Positions 1-10,300 of a DNA stretch of 19,956 bases are shown here, piece after piece. Under the pieces are notes generated by a model. That model was given only the letters and a program-made list of their open reading frames with translations, was not told the origin of the DNA and made no database searches. The stretch is from positions 149,035 through 168,990 of the forward strand of contig JAHBMJ010003326.1 of NCBI GenBank assembly GCA_018398765.1, read 5' to 3'. The position numbers and the translations under genes were made by a program. Numbering within the stretch: position 1 is the first letter of the stretch; every line of letters starts with the position of its first letter. This DNA is from Chromera velia (Eukaryota > Sar > Chromeraceae).

Positions 1-489
1 CGAAGAAATTTTGTCACGCGTTTTTGTGGCAGCCAAAGTTTCGCAGCACCGGCGCGTGTGCATGTGTCTAAAAACTTTTAGACACAGATAGTTTTTAGAC
101 ACAGATTTTAGACACAGACAATTAAGCGAATTCGGTCGGTCGGGCTGCTTGGAGACGTCTTGCGATCGAGAGACGAAGCTTAATGGCCTGCTTATCCTCT
201 CCTCTTCCGCTCCGCGTGACTTCTCATGCAATATTCAGTAGTGCCTGACCGGACAGTCTGACATCAAGCCTGCAGATTTGGGCTCACGTTGCCTGCTTCT
301 TGTCTTTCTGGACTTCCTGCAGTAGTGCATGCGCTTGCGTTCTTCATTCGATCCTCAAAGAAGGACTGAAGAAACAAAAGCGAGGAGCCCCCCTCCGTCC
401 GCTGACGGTGACCTCCCAAAAATTTGTGGCAGACCACACCGCCACGTCTTGAAAAGCAGACCCCCATCTCGTTTGGTGCCATTCCACGC
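1..489. other. Upstream non-coding region
   Basis: No convincing coding exon is seen. The short open frames here are not supported by codon pattern or family similarity. The stretch presumably holds the promoter and 5' UTR of the DUF1350 gene, but I recognise no core promoter motif. An in-frame TGA at 409-411 closes the frame of that gene upstream of its first ATG. Confidence 0.5.
64..119. repeat. Short hairpin and tandem TTTTAGACACAGA repeats
   Basis: Positions 64-73 (GTGTCTAAAA) and 76-85 (TTTTAGACAC) form a perfect 10-bp inverted repeat with a 2-nt loop. The right arm is then repeated twice more as TTTTAGACACAGA-like units up to about 119. The function is unknown. It may be the edge of a small repeat element. 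Confidence 0.6.
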
Positions 490-2202
490 ATGGTGGTTGG
501 GTGGCAGCACAGACTGATGTCCATGTTCTTTTGGGTGTTCGTCTTTCTATGTGTAGTGACTTGCCCCGTTCCCTGCCTTTCCTTCTCGCCTCTTGCCGTG
601 CGAAGTAGAAGAGATGTCAGCAGAACTCGGGGGGCAGGAGAGCATGCCCTTCTCGGACGGCAGAGAAGTGAGACCCCCCCGTCTTCCCTTCAAGCAACCG
701 AGTCAGGCGAAGGGTTGGAGTCAAACCCTTTCAAGAGATTTCTTCCTGTCCCGCCACCTTCAGTTGACGTTCCCTCACTTCTGGAGTCTGTGGCTTTTCC
801 CTTCAGCTCCAAGTCCTCCTGTCTGTTTCTGGGGCAGTGGGAGCCCTTCAACGGGAATTTTCTCCTTCGCCCTCCTGAGGGAAGGCGTCCGAAGGCGCTC
901 CTTCATTTCCTTGGAGGCGCTTTTGTGGGGGCAAGTCCTCACATTGGGTACCGGTTTCTCCTGGAGAGACTGGCAGAGAGGGGATACCTTGTCCTCGCAA
1001 CTCCATACAAACTGAACTTTGACTACCTGTCAATGTGCGACTCGATTATCGAGAGGTTCGAGGCCGCAGCAATCCCACTGGCCCGAGAATTCGGGGCGCT
1101 TCCCGTAGTGGGGGTAGGTCATTCGTGCGGGGCACTTCAGCAAGTGCTCATATCTTCGTGCTTTCCGGGGACCCCACGAGCAGCCAACGTGTTGTTGTCG
1201 TACAATAATAAACCGGTCGCAGAGGCTGTACCGCTATTTGAGGAGATTTGCATCCCCCTTGCCCAGGACGTTGTTTCAAGTCCTGTGCAGAGACCCGGGG
1301 GGGCTGTGCGGGTGGGGTCGCGGTTCCTGAGGGACACGTTTGTTGAGGTTCTGGACGCACTAGAGTCTCAGGGGGCGTCCAGAGTTCAGAATAGACCCTC
1401 GTCGGTCTCTGTTGCGGTCCCTTCAGAGAGCTCGCAGACGCAAGTCGATCTAGTGGCAGAAGATGGGAAGATGCAGTTGGTTCCCAAAATGGAGGGGGGG
1501 GGTTCTGTTAGCGAGACGAGTCGCTCACGAAGGGGGGGGGAGCGGGTGGGGTCAGGTCCTTTGAAGAATTTCTTTCCGTTAGCTCGGAATGCGGTCGATT
1601 TCATTGACCAACTTCCCGAGCTGTTGCAATCTGTGGCAAAAGAGGGGACGCGTGAATTCACGCCATCCACTGCCGAAGTGCGTGAAGCAGTGCAGCGCAT
1701 GTACAGGACCCGGAGGACGTTGGTAATTCAGTATGACGACGATGCCCTCGATGAGAGTGGGGCGTTGGTAGGAACTTTAAGAGATGCAGCTGCGATGCAG
1801 AGACTCGCAGCTGGGCAACAGCCAGCAGCGAACAGACCGCTGAGTCCGGCAGCACAGAAGGAGAGGGAGCAGCAGTTGTTCGAGATTGCAGAGAAAACCA
1901 ACATGTCGCGAGAGGAACTGGCACGACTGTTGGAAGCATCGAAGCGCACTGCAGGGACGGGTGGGGGTTCTGTTCCTTCCTCCCGAGGGAATATGGAAAT
2001 ACGGATGGAGACCATAGGGGGTACCCACGTGTCTCCCCTCATGCCGTCTGTGGGGTTCTTGCCGGGGTCCGATACGATCCCGGGGCCCCTGACGCCGTCG
2101 GGAGACGGCTCTGCTCCCTGGGGGGTGGCGTCCTCCGCCCTGACAGGGCCTGTGGAGGCAACAGAGGAATCTATCGCCTCCTGGCTGGAGGGATTTCTCT
2201 GA
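490..2202 (+). CDS. DUF1350 family alpha/beta-hydrolase-like protein, probably plastid-targeted
   Basis: The protein is 570 aa from the first ATG after the in-frame TGA at 409-411; ATGs at 517 and 523 are alternative starts, and the open frame back to 424 begins with TTG, not ATG. Residues 10-31 form a hydrophobic signal peptide (MSMFFWVFVFLCVV). A Phe-containing, Arg/Ser-rich leader (FSPLAVRSRR) follows, which fits the bipartite presequence of a secondary red plastid. The DUF1350 (PF07082) core follows: HFLGGAFVGASP at about 139, and the nucleophile-elbow-like GVGHSCGAL with Ser about 212. LLSYNNKPVAEAVPLF comes next, then EFTPS at about 388 and DDDALDES at about 416. About 65 low-complexity residues (292-358) are inserted between the two conserved parts. 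The C-terminal tail after about 445 is variable. DUF1350 proteins of plants and algae have no firmly known enzymatic role. The gene is intronless and convergent with the nucleoporin-like gene. Confidence 0.85.
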   Translation: MVVGWQHRLMSMFFWVFVFLCVVTCPVPCLSFSPLAVRSRRDVSRTRGAGEHALLGRQRSETPPSSLQATESGEGLESNPFKRFLPVPPPSVDVPSLLESVAFPFSSKSSCLFLGQWEPFNGNFLLRPPEGRRPKALLHFLGGAFVGASPHIGYRFLLERLAERGYLVLATPYKLNFDYLSMCDSIIERFEAAAIPLAREFGALPVVGVGHSCGALQQVLISSCFPGTPRAANVLLSYNNKPVAEAVPLFEEICIPLAQDVVSSPVQRPGGAVRVGSRFLRDTFVEVLDALESQGASRVQNRPSSVSVAVPSESSQTQVDLVAEDGKMQLVPKMEGGGSVSETSRSRRGGERVGSGPLKNFFPLARNAVDFIDQLPELLQSVAKEGTREFTPSTAEVREAVQRMYRTRRTLVIQYDDDALDESGALVGTLRDAAAMQRLAAGQQPAANRPLSPAAQKEREQQLFEIAEKTNMSREELARLLEASKRTAGTGGGSVPSSRGNMEIRMETIGGTHVSPLMPSVGFLPGSDTIPGPLTPSGDGSAPWGVASSALTGPVEATEESIASWLEGFL

Positions 2203-3020
2203 GTGAATGCATGCAGGTCTCTGTGTGTGGCTTCTTCCCTTGTGTCTCTCCTCCAGGATCTGTGCACCCTCTCACTCGTTGCTTTGTCTTTCTTCATTCA
2301 GTTTTGGAAGACAGAAAGAGACAGACAGACGAGAAAGACAGAGAGGAAGGGCTGGATGGAAACTGGGGAATGGAGATGGAGATCCTGCAGGGTGCACAGT
2401 TAGTGCCTTACAGGTGTAGATGATAATCCAACGATGGTGCTTTTCTTGTTTTCAGAAAGAGAAAGAGATAAATAAGCTGGACACTCTGCCAACCGGTTGG
2501 CAGAAAATGCTCTGTTGGTCGAAGTGTGAAGTTTTTCTTTTCTGTGTCGAATTCAGAGAACATCTGAGGAAGGCCTGATGAGTTGAGCAGTCACGGGTTG
2601 GCCGACTCTGAAAACGCTCTTTTTGCTTTGTCAGCCCTCTTCTCTTCCCCAGCAGTGTTATGCGGCCTTGTAATGATATCCCTTCATGCTGGTGTGTACC
2701 TTGTCGTGTACGCGTAATAATGTCTGCAAGCGTCCGAATTTTGATTGTGTGCGTTCTTTCCTTTGCAGTCCTCTTCCCCTCTTCTCTCTTACTCGCCCCC
2801 TCTTGAAGTCTTTCTCCCGGCATTCTCTCCTTCCTGATCGATAGCAGTGCTTTTTCAGCTTTTTCAAGCTGCCGCTTTTGAGCGTCGATCGTTCGAATGT
2901 GCAGTCCGTGTAGATTGAAAAAAATTAAGAAAAGGAAAATGTTTGTTCGGAACTCTATCATGCTTTGAAGCAGAAAATTCTGATAACTTCCGATCGAAAT
3001 AGATAGAAATGACTGGTTTT

Positions 3021-3042
3021 GATTGATTGATTGATTGATTGA
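3021..3042. repeat. (GATT)n microsatellite
   Basis: About five perfect GATT units, followed by degenerate copies to about 3060. It marks the edge of the AT-rich repeat block. Confidence 0.8.
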
Positions 3043-3066
3043 ATGATTGGTTTAGATTGGTTGACT

Positions 3067-3189
3067 ATTAATAAAATTCTGGTAAGTTCTAGGGTAAGTT
3101 GCCTTTTTGACGTTATCATTTTTCACAGCCGCACATTTTTTGTAGCTGTAAAAAAAAATTGTCAAAGACCTTTAAAAGTTAGTGTTTTA
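3067..3189. repeat. Duplicated AT-rich segment, copy A
   Basis: It begins with ATTAATAAAATTCTGGTAAG and ends with CCTTTAAAAGTTAGTGTTT. The same start and end, with a diverged middle of A and T runs, recur at 3314-3437. This is a dispersed or duplicated repeat of unknown class. Confidence 0.6.
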
Positions 3190-3290
3190 TTAGGATTGAT
3201 TACGCAATATTAGGATTTATGTTCCAGGTTCCGTCGTGGTCCACTGCCAGAGGTCATGTAAAAATGTCTGGTTATTTTAAATGGTAAGTC

Positions 3291-3343
3291 AAAAAGGCAA
3301 CTTACCAAAATTTATTAATAAAATTCTGGTAAGTTGCCTTTAA
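3291..3343. repeat. Inverted repeat (hairpin) in AT-rich block
   Basis: The left arm, near 3291-3312 (AAAAAGGCAACTTACCAAAA), is the near-perfect reverse complement of the right arm near 3320-3343 (TTCTGGTAAGTTGCCTTTA). The loop is only a few bases. It overlaps the start of the second AT-rich copy. It could be the terminus of a small inverted-repeat transposon. Confidence 0.6.
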
Positions 3344-3437
3344 AAATTTTGACTTGCTATTTCTGAAATTAAACCGAACATTTTTTTTTGTTATGAAAAA
3401 AAAAAAAATGGCAAAGGCCTTTAAAAGTTACTGTTTG
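3314..3437. repeat. Duplicated AT-rich segment, copy B
   Basis: Second copy of the segment at 3067-3189. It shares ATTAATAAAATTCTGGTAAG, a TTTGAC/TTTTTGAC block, long T and A runs and CCTTTAAAAGTTA. It is imperfect, with several indels. Confidence 0.6.
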
Positions 3438-3602
3438 CTTCTATAGACGCTTTAAGTAGCTTTAAGCCCGCTTTGTACACTAATTTCCAGCTTTATATTT
3501 ATTTATATATACTCCATATACTTCTTAAGATCCATGTACGAACCAGACTTTTTCAAAATGGCAAGTTAACTTTTTCATCTAGCTTTTCATGTAAAAAGGT
3601 AA

Positions 3603-3633
3603 GTGAAAATGTCCGTTAACCGGACTTTTTCAC
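3603..3633. repeat. Hairpin around GTCCG-TTAAC-CGGAC
   Basis: GTGAAAATGTCCG (3603-3615) and CGGACTTTTTCAC (3621-3633) pair with one mismatch around a 5-nt loop. Its function is not known. The flanking GGTAAGT motif also occurs at the other repeats in this block. Confidence 0.6.
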
Positions 3634-3957
3634 CACATATTCTTTAGGATAGACCTAGGGATAGACTTAGGATTAAACCTACTGAGTAGTATTACCTACT
3701 AGCCAATTTTAATCATTAACTGCTTATAAACCTATTTATGAAAATTTAATATTTTAAGCATGATAAATCTATGAATACGTTTAATATCACAAGAAGCGAA
3801 CTTACGATTTCCATGCTACATTACGATCAGGTACCTGAATATATGCAGGGGGGGAAACTGGACTTAAGATATGCATGTTTGGGCAACTTTCAATTAAGTC
3901 GCGTTGGTATGCTTCAACACCTAGATTCAAACTAGGTTCAAAACGGACCCGAAGCAT

Positions 3958-4311
3958 TCATATGTGAATGCGAATGCGTCTCTCGTTTAAAAGAGGCTGA
4001 AGGTGCTGCAGGACCTTCGTTTTCTCCTCTCTGGAAAGAGAGTTCACAATTTGCTGCACAGTCCTTCGCTGTCTCTCTCGTTGAGCGCGCTCCCAGTTTG
4101 GTCTCGAAGGAAAAAGGCCACTTCTCGACGTGTCCGACGGGCAGTGCCTCACATGCGGGTGGGCATCGTTGCCACAGTCCCTCAGACAGTACCCACAAAA
4201 TTTGCAGGGACACCGAGAGCACGCGAGGGCAGCACAACCGTCATAGTCGATGAAGGCCTGGTGGCACCCCGGGCACTTCAGAGTCAGGACGTCATCGATG
4301 ATTTCCCGTAC
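3958..4311 (-). other. Last exon: RBR RING2/IBR-like cysteine module
   Basis: The exon encodes 117 residues. CPGC followed by 9 residues, then Cys, x4, Cys, x2, Cys, x4, Cys, x2, Cys (YDGCAALACSRCPCKFCGYC) matches the IBR/RING2 fold of RBR ligases. In RING2 the Cys after the x9 gap is the catalytic one that accepts ubiquitin; here it would be C1488 in protein numbering from 8986. Distal His/Cys residues (CGNDAHPHVRHC) could complete zinc binding. The gene ends with TGA at 3960-3958 after a basic helical tail. Only one such module is seen after RING1, where canonical RBRs have IBR and RING2. Confidence 0.72.
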
Positions 4312-7300
4312 CTGCACATTCAAGGTAAATCGATTTGAGCATGCAAGATGAAAACAGATGAAATGCAACTACAGGCGGACAGACAGATCATGCAGTTCTT
4401 GTGTCGAACAAAAGCAAGTGTGTTGTTCGGTACGCTTCGATTCTATGCATCAAGAAGGCTCCGTGTCGGACATCTTTGAAGGGCGACCGCTTCCAAAAGC
4501 CCCCTAAACAGTCAGACAAAGCCAACACAGGCAAAGCTTTCGATCGGACATTTTTACAGATCGGGGCCGATCAAACAGCTCATGTCTCTCTTTGACATAC
4601 CTTTTTCTGCGCCCCCTCCTCTACCAACGCCACCCGGAGCCTCCTCTGGAATTCTGCTTCGAGGTCTGATCGCACCCGCTCCTCTGCTGCCTCCCTCCTC
4701 GCCTTCTCCAACAGCTCCATGACCTCAGGCAGAAGATAAACAGCGAGATCGGAAATGGAAAACGGAGGGGAGGGACAGCCACCCTGAGCACAGAGGACCT
4801 TGCAGTCACCCCCCTTGAAACGTGCACGGACGTCGGCGTACTCGTTGTCAACACGAGCAAGCGCTGACACGTGGCCATTGATGCAGTCACAGCACATGAA
4901 GTGCCGAGCGGCATCACCACACGAGACGCCGCGGCTTCGGAGGATCACCTCTCGGCACGCTATGCACTGTGCCGTCTCTGCAATCTCTGGTGAGAAGAGA
5001 TCGCTCTGCAGAAGTGCTGCGGCTGTGGGGCGCTCTGTGGGGTCCTCTGCCTGCATGCTCAGCGTCAGGCGCTCTGCTGTTGCTGCACGCGGACCGTCAA
5101 GCACCCCCCCCCCAAGCAATTCTGACAGCACCATACCGGCACTGAACACATCACTCGACGGAAGAAAGGGAGCACTGTCACGTCTGCGGTGCTCAGGTGC
5201 AAGATACTTTGAGGTGACATGCACAACCGTGGCGTCTGAGGCCACGGAACCGGGCGCGCCCCCACTTCCCCTCAGGTCCTTCACGCCGTCAAAATCCCCT
5301 AACACCGCCCGCCCCCTCTCTGTAATGAAAACGTTAGAGGGCTTGACATCGCAGTGGACTTTTTCTTTCCCGTGAAGGAACGCAAGCCCTAACAAAATGT
5401 CCTCAGCAATGCGCAAACTCTCACCACTATCACGGCCCCCCTCTGCGGGGCGCCTTTCCATCCAGGCTGCCAAGTCCCCCCCGGGATACCGGGGCATCTG
5501 GACAAACCCATACACCCCCTCCTGCCACACTGCTACCACAGGGACAAGGTGGGAGTGCTGCAAATCATGCAACATGGCGGCTTGACGGTAAAAGTGACGA
5601 GATGCGGCGGCGCCCGGGTCCTCTTCTCCAATCACGTACCTCTTCAGGACCCACCAGACCCCCTTCCGGTCTCTGCACTCTGAGAGACGCGCTAGACGCC
5701 CCTCTCTAGGGGACGCGTCAGAGATCACGCGCTCTTCCATGAAGTCCCTCCGTCTGTTTCGACCCTGAATCAGCACACCCGCTGCCTGAAGGGCTGCATG
5801 GGCCACTTCCTTCACATGGAGACGGACTGAGGACAGGAAGGGATCGCCCTCCCAGAGAAGTTCAGGGAAGTGGAGGGATGCTAAGCCTAGCAGCTGTGCA
5901 CGCAAACGCGCTATGTGGGGCCCAAGATTTTTCGTTTGTGCATCCTCTTGCACCCTCTTCAACTCCTTTTCCAGTCTCTCTATCTCCTCTTCCTGACTTG
6001 GCCCTTCTTCCTCTCTCGCATTTTCCAACAACCTCCCTATCTTTCTCTCATCCTTTGCCAACTCTTTCTGGAGACCAACGAGACCCTCTAATTGGGACCT
6101 CAAGTCGTCCAGACGCCGTACCCTCCCGCTCTCACCCCCCTCCCCTTCACAAGCCTTCGAACCCTCCAACGAAATCCCTTCGTGGAGTCTCTGTGCTGCT
6201 CTCTCTGCATCTTTCACGGCAACACGGAGGCGGTCCCCCGGCAACACGACGCTCTGCACACGTCTAACTACTTCTCTGCCCGCAGCGAGAATCTGGGCAA
6301 AAACCTCTCCAGAATCAAAATCCTGCATCTTTTCCATCTGTTCATGCAACAACACCTCTGCATCCACTGCTGACACAGCGGAATTAAACGCATCACAGAG
6401 ATCATCCACCGTCGTGCCGCCCTCCTCCATCGACCCCCCCTTGCATGCATCACCAACAATTGCGATGAAAGAGTCACGAAGTTTTCGCATCGACATATCC
6501 GACGCCTCACGAACCTGATCAATCCCCGTCTTCCGTCCCTCCCCCCACTTTTCTTCCCGACTGCACGCAGCCTCACACAGAGACCACAGCGGTTTGTGGT
6601 CCAAAGAAAAATGCGGTTCGGGTAACGCTGCCTTTGCTGACTGCGGGACTGAGTCTTCAAGTTTCATTAGGCACTCCTGGAGGTGCTCGAGCCTCAAGGC
6701 CTCACCCTGACTGTTCAAGAACGCATCAAGGTTATCGAGGGACTTCTTGGCTGATGGCAGGGAATTGTCAATCTCAGCTGCGGCCTTAGCCCTCTGTCTG
6801 TCTCTCTCTACAACGTCATCTACTGACACTGGAGACTCTCCCTGCTTTCCGTTCTCTGCCTCTTGCTCATTCGCTTGCTCTACACAGCGCTTGATGCGCT
6901 GTTGCTCTTCTGAGAATGCGGTAGCAGACTCGAGAGCCTTTTCCACCCCCCCCAACGCCTCGGGAATGCCCTCTGCAAGTTTGAGGAACTGACCGTACAG
7001 CCCCCCCTCCTCGTTTCCTTCTGCTACACGACGGAATTCTTTCAAGTACTCAACCACGCCCTGCCACTCTATCGGAGGGACCCCGGAAAGAACTCTGTTC
7101 GCTTTCACGGGAACTGAGGCAGAGGACGAGCTTGCCTCTCCTCCTTCTGGGGAAGCGCTTCGGAGGCTCGACAGGCGCACACCGAGCTCTTGTACCTCCT
7201 CGATGCGGGGGCACATGCGTGTTTCCCTGGGTTTCTCCTGCGGATGGAGACCAACCCCCAACGCCCCCCCTACAGCTCCGATTGCACCTCCCACGGGACT

Positions 7301-10300
7301 GGTCCGGCCAGAATCCCCCGACACCCATTCCCACACGTCACTCTCACATGGGCTGACTTGGGAATCTGCCACCCCTGAGGGACGGGATGACGGAGGAAGG
7401 GCCCCCGAGGGTCCAAACAACCCCCAGCCTTTCGGCTTTCCGAGCCACAAAGTTCCCTTGGGGGCATCCCTGCCGCCTGGGTCTAGCGATGGGTGGGGAG
7501 TGATTTTAGCTCGGCCGGACTTGGGCCGGGATTTCGACAGACCCACCTGCTTTGGTCTTTCGGTGGCCTTCGGGGGCGGAGGACCTGGGAAAAGATTACC
7601 GAAGAGACCACTGCCGCCTAGGAACCCCCCCCCCTTCGGCACGGGTGAGCCTTCAGGACCAGCACGGGCATTCGACAGTGACTGGGTGACGGGAGCTGAA
7701 CGTGGCGGCGCCGCCATACTGTCGGCACTGCCACGAGGGTTCGAGAATGACTGTGTCACGGGTGATAAGCGCGGAGGCGGCGGCATTGGAGCACTGCTGT
7801 TTGATGAATTCGACGGACGGAGATCTGCCCAGGTCGGCAGGAGGGGCACATCTTGGGAAGGCGCCGCCGCTTTCGGAGAGAAAAGCCCCCGAAAAAAGCC
7901 GGACGTTCCAGAACGGGTGGGGGCAACTTCAGGGGTGGCGGTGCGAGCTTCGGTGGGAGCAGCTGCTTTCGGAGAGGAAAGGAAGGGGGACGGTCCCTTT
8001 GCAGCCGCTGCTGCCACTTTGGAAGCGACAGAGGAGACACCTGTGTTTGTGCGAGCATCAGGAGGCGTCGCTCCGTTAGGAGGGAAAAACGAGGCTTGTG
8101 GGCACTTTGGCGCCGCCGCCACCTCAGGATCACCTGAGGAGACACCAGAAGTGGTGGAGCGAACTTCAGGGGGTGCCGTTGCCTTGGGGCAGAAAATGAG
8201 ACCAGCAGCCGCCTTTGACGCAGCTGCACATCCAGTGCTGGAGGCGGTCACCTCAGAAGGTGCAGCACCACCGAAAAGGGGGGCTTTGGGGGAAGAACTG
8301 GGAGCGGCAGCGCTTTTCGGCACCCCCACATTCTTGGGAGCGGCAACGCTCTTCGGCACCCCCACATTCTTGGGAGCGGCAACGCTTTTCGGCACCCCGA
8401 TATTCTCGCCTGTCCGCAAGCCAGCACCGAAGAGCACACTGCCCGCTGGGTTCCTTGCAGAGCTTGAGGGACCCTGCGTCCCAGTGAATGACTGTGCGCG
8501 CTCTCCACCAGCGGCTGCAGGTCCCGTGCTGGATGAACTGGTACTGGAACTGGATGGTTGTGACTGGAGACGGCTGCCGTCTACTGTTGCAGCATCAGGC
8601 CTAGCCGCTAGACCGCTCCCCAGCTGGAAATGACCGGTTGGGCCTTTGGTGGCTCCCCAGGGAGACACGGGCATATTGTTGCTCTGCGGAACACTGAAAG
8701 CGGGCTGAAAGGGGTTCTGTGGCACGTTCGAAGGGGCGGGGCCCTGGAGGCCATTCAGGGCAGCGGGAGCGAAGAAGACGGGGGGGAAGTGTGCTGGAGC
8801 GGATGCACTAGGAGGAAATTGCTGCGGGACGTTTGCATTCATGTTGAGGAAAGGCTGAGCCTGTTTGGCAGCCCAGTGAGGAGCTTGATTGGGTTGGGAT
8901 GCAATGGGAAAGTCCAGGAGGGTGGACAGCCTCTCCTTCGGTTCCAGCCTCCCCACGGAAACCCCTCCAAATAATACGGGTTCGAACTGCATGAAACGAG
9001 GGAAGAAAACGGGGAAGTTGTGTCACCAGCTTCAGGAGGCTGAAAGGACTTCCAAAATGTCGGAGAACATGGATGCGTGGTGATTGTCTCAATGCATTTG
9101 AGAGGACAAAAAAAGACAGAAGAGACAAAAAACAAATGGAAAACTCTTTTACGAATTCTGTACCTTTGACGCCGGTCTCTGCTATCCGCTCATTACTCAC
9201 GCACGTGCAAGTCCTCTCACTCACTCTCCCACTCACTTACTCACTCATTTCACCTCACACCCAGACGCTCACTCCCACCCACACACGCTCTCTCTCTCTC
9301 TCTCTCACCTGTGTTTTCTCCAGGTACTCCGTGCACATCACCCCGTCGCTCCCAGCCACCAACAGCATCGGAGGTCCCTTCAAAACAGGGCCATTCTGCA
9401 GCCACACCACACTCGCAAGAAAGAGAACAGTAATGTCACAGGGGATACGACCATGCCACACCTTGCGGAATTCCTTTCCAAAGAGACAGCTCGACACAAA
9501 GGAAACAGCCGAGCCTTTCCCAGTTGACTCACCTTTCCCGTCTGTTCGAAGGTAGGTAGTTCATGCTGAGGAAGGAGGCTCCGGAAAAGGCAGAAACCTG
9601 CATGCAGGACGCCAAAAAGACATCAAGGGGGATTCGCAGCCTGAAAAGGAACCCCACACGGTTTCAAAAGAAGCTGAAAAGATGATAGATAGTGAAGGGG
9701 AGGGGAAAGACAAAAGGCCAGCTCGAGAAGGCTCAGAAGAAAAGAACGCGCAGGCACAAGCTGTCCGTTCTTTTCTCCTCAACTCCCTTCCCGTCCCACC
9801 TCGGCAAGCACCCCTGGACGTCGCATCTTTTCCCTGTACCCGTGAAGCGAGGGCCAGTTGAGTGCCTGCATGGAAACTTAGCCCAAGTCGGCGAATTACA
9901 GGATGGAAGAAATGGACGCACGGCAAATGAAGCAAAAGAGGAAGCCCATGCAAGAGCCCCCCCAAACATCCTTTCTACTCCCTCGAGCTTTCTCTGCTTG
10001 TGTCAGATTGTGTGTGTATCTATGTGTATGTGCGCCCGCGCCGTGTGTGTGTGTGTGTGTGTGTACTGTATGTATACGCACTAGCAAGACACTTGACCCA
10101 CATATTTCACGCTCCAACACAGCACGCACTCAATTAGTTTTCGGCTCTCCTCACTGCAAGAAAGAAAAGGAAAGACTGACCGAGAGCTCCATCGGTCTCG
10201 ATCAGGATCACATCTACCGTCGACTGATACCCCGAAGACAAAATAAACAAATTCCTGCATCCAAAATCATCCAAAGTAACAAACTACAACGGAAAAGCAA

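Larger units (their letters stand above)
2203..3957. other. Intergenic region between convergent genes
   Basis: The region is non-coding between the stop codons of two convergent genes. It should hold both 3' UTRs and poly(A) sites. The first ~700 bp have ordinary composition. From about 2900 the DNA becomes very AT-rich and carries repeats and hairpins listed separately. A 169-codon minus-strand open frame (2452-2961) is basic and low-complexity with no family similarity, so I do not call it a gene. Confidence 0.6.

Noticed and set aside
424-489. N-terminal extension of the DUF1350 protein
   Set aside because: The first codon of that extension is TTG, not ATG; the first ATG in frame is at 490.
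2452-2961. 169-codon minus-strand open frame
   Set aside because: It has an ATG but is low-complexity and basic, resembles no family I know, and lies in the 3' region between convergent genes.
7203-8633. 476-codon plus-strand open frame
   Set aside because: It lies antisense to the FG region, whose codon pattern, repeats and motifs make sense on the minus strand; high GC removes stops from the opposite strand.
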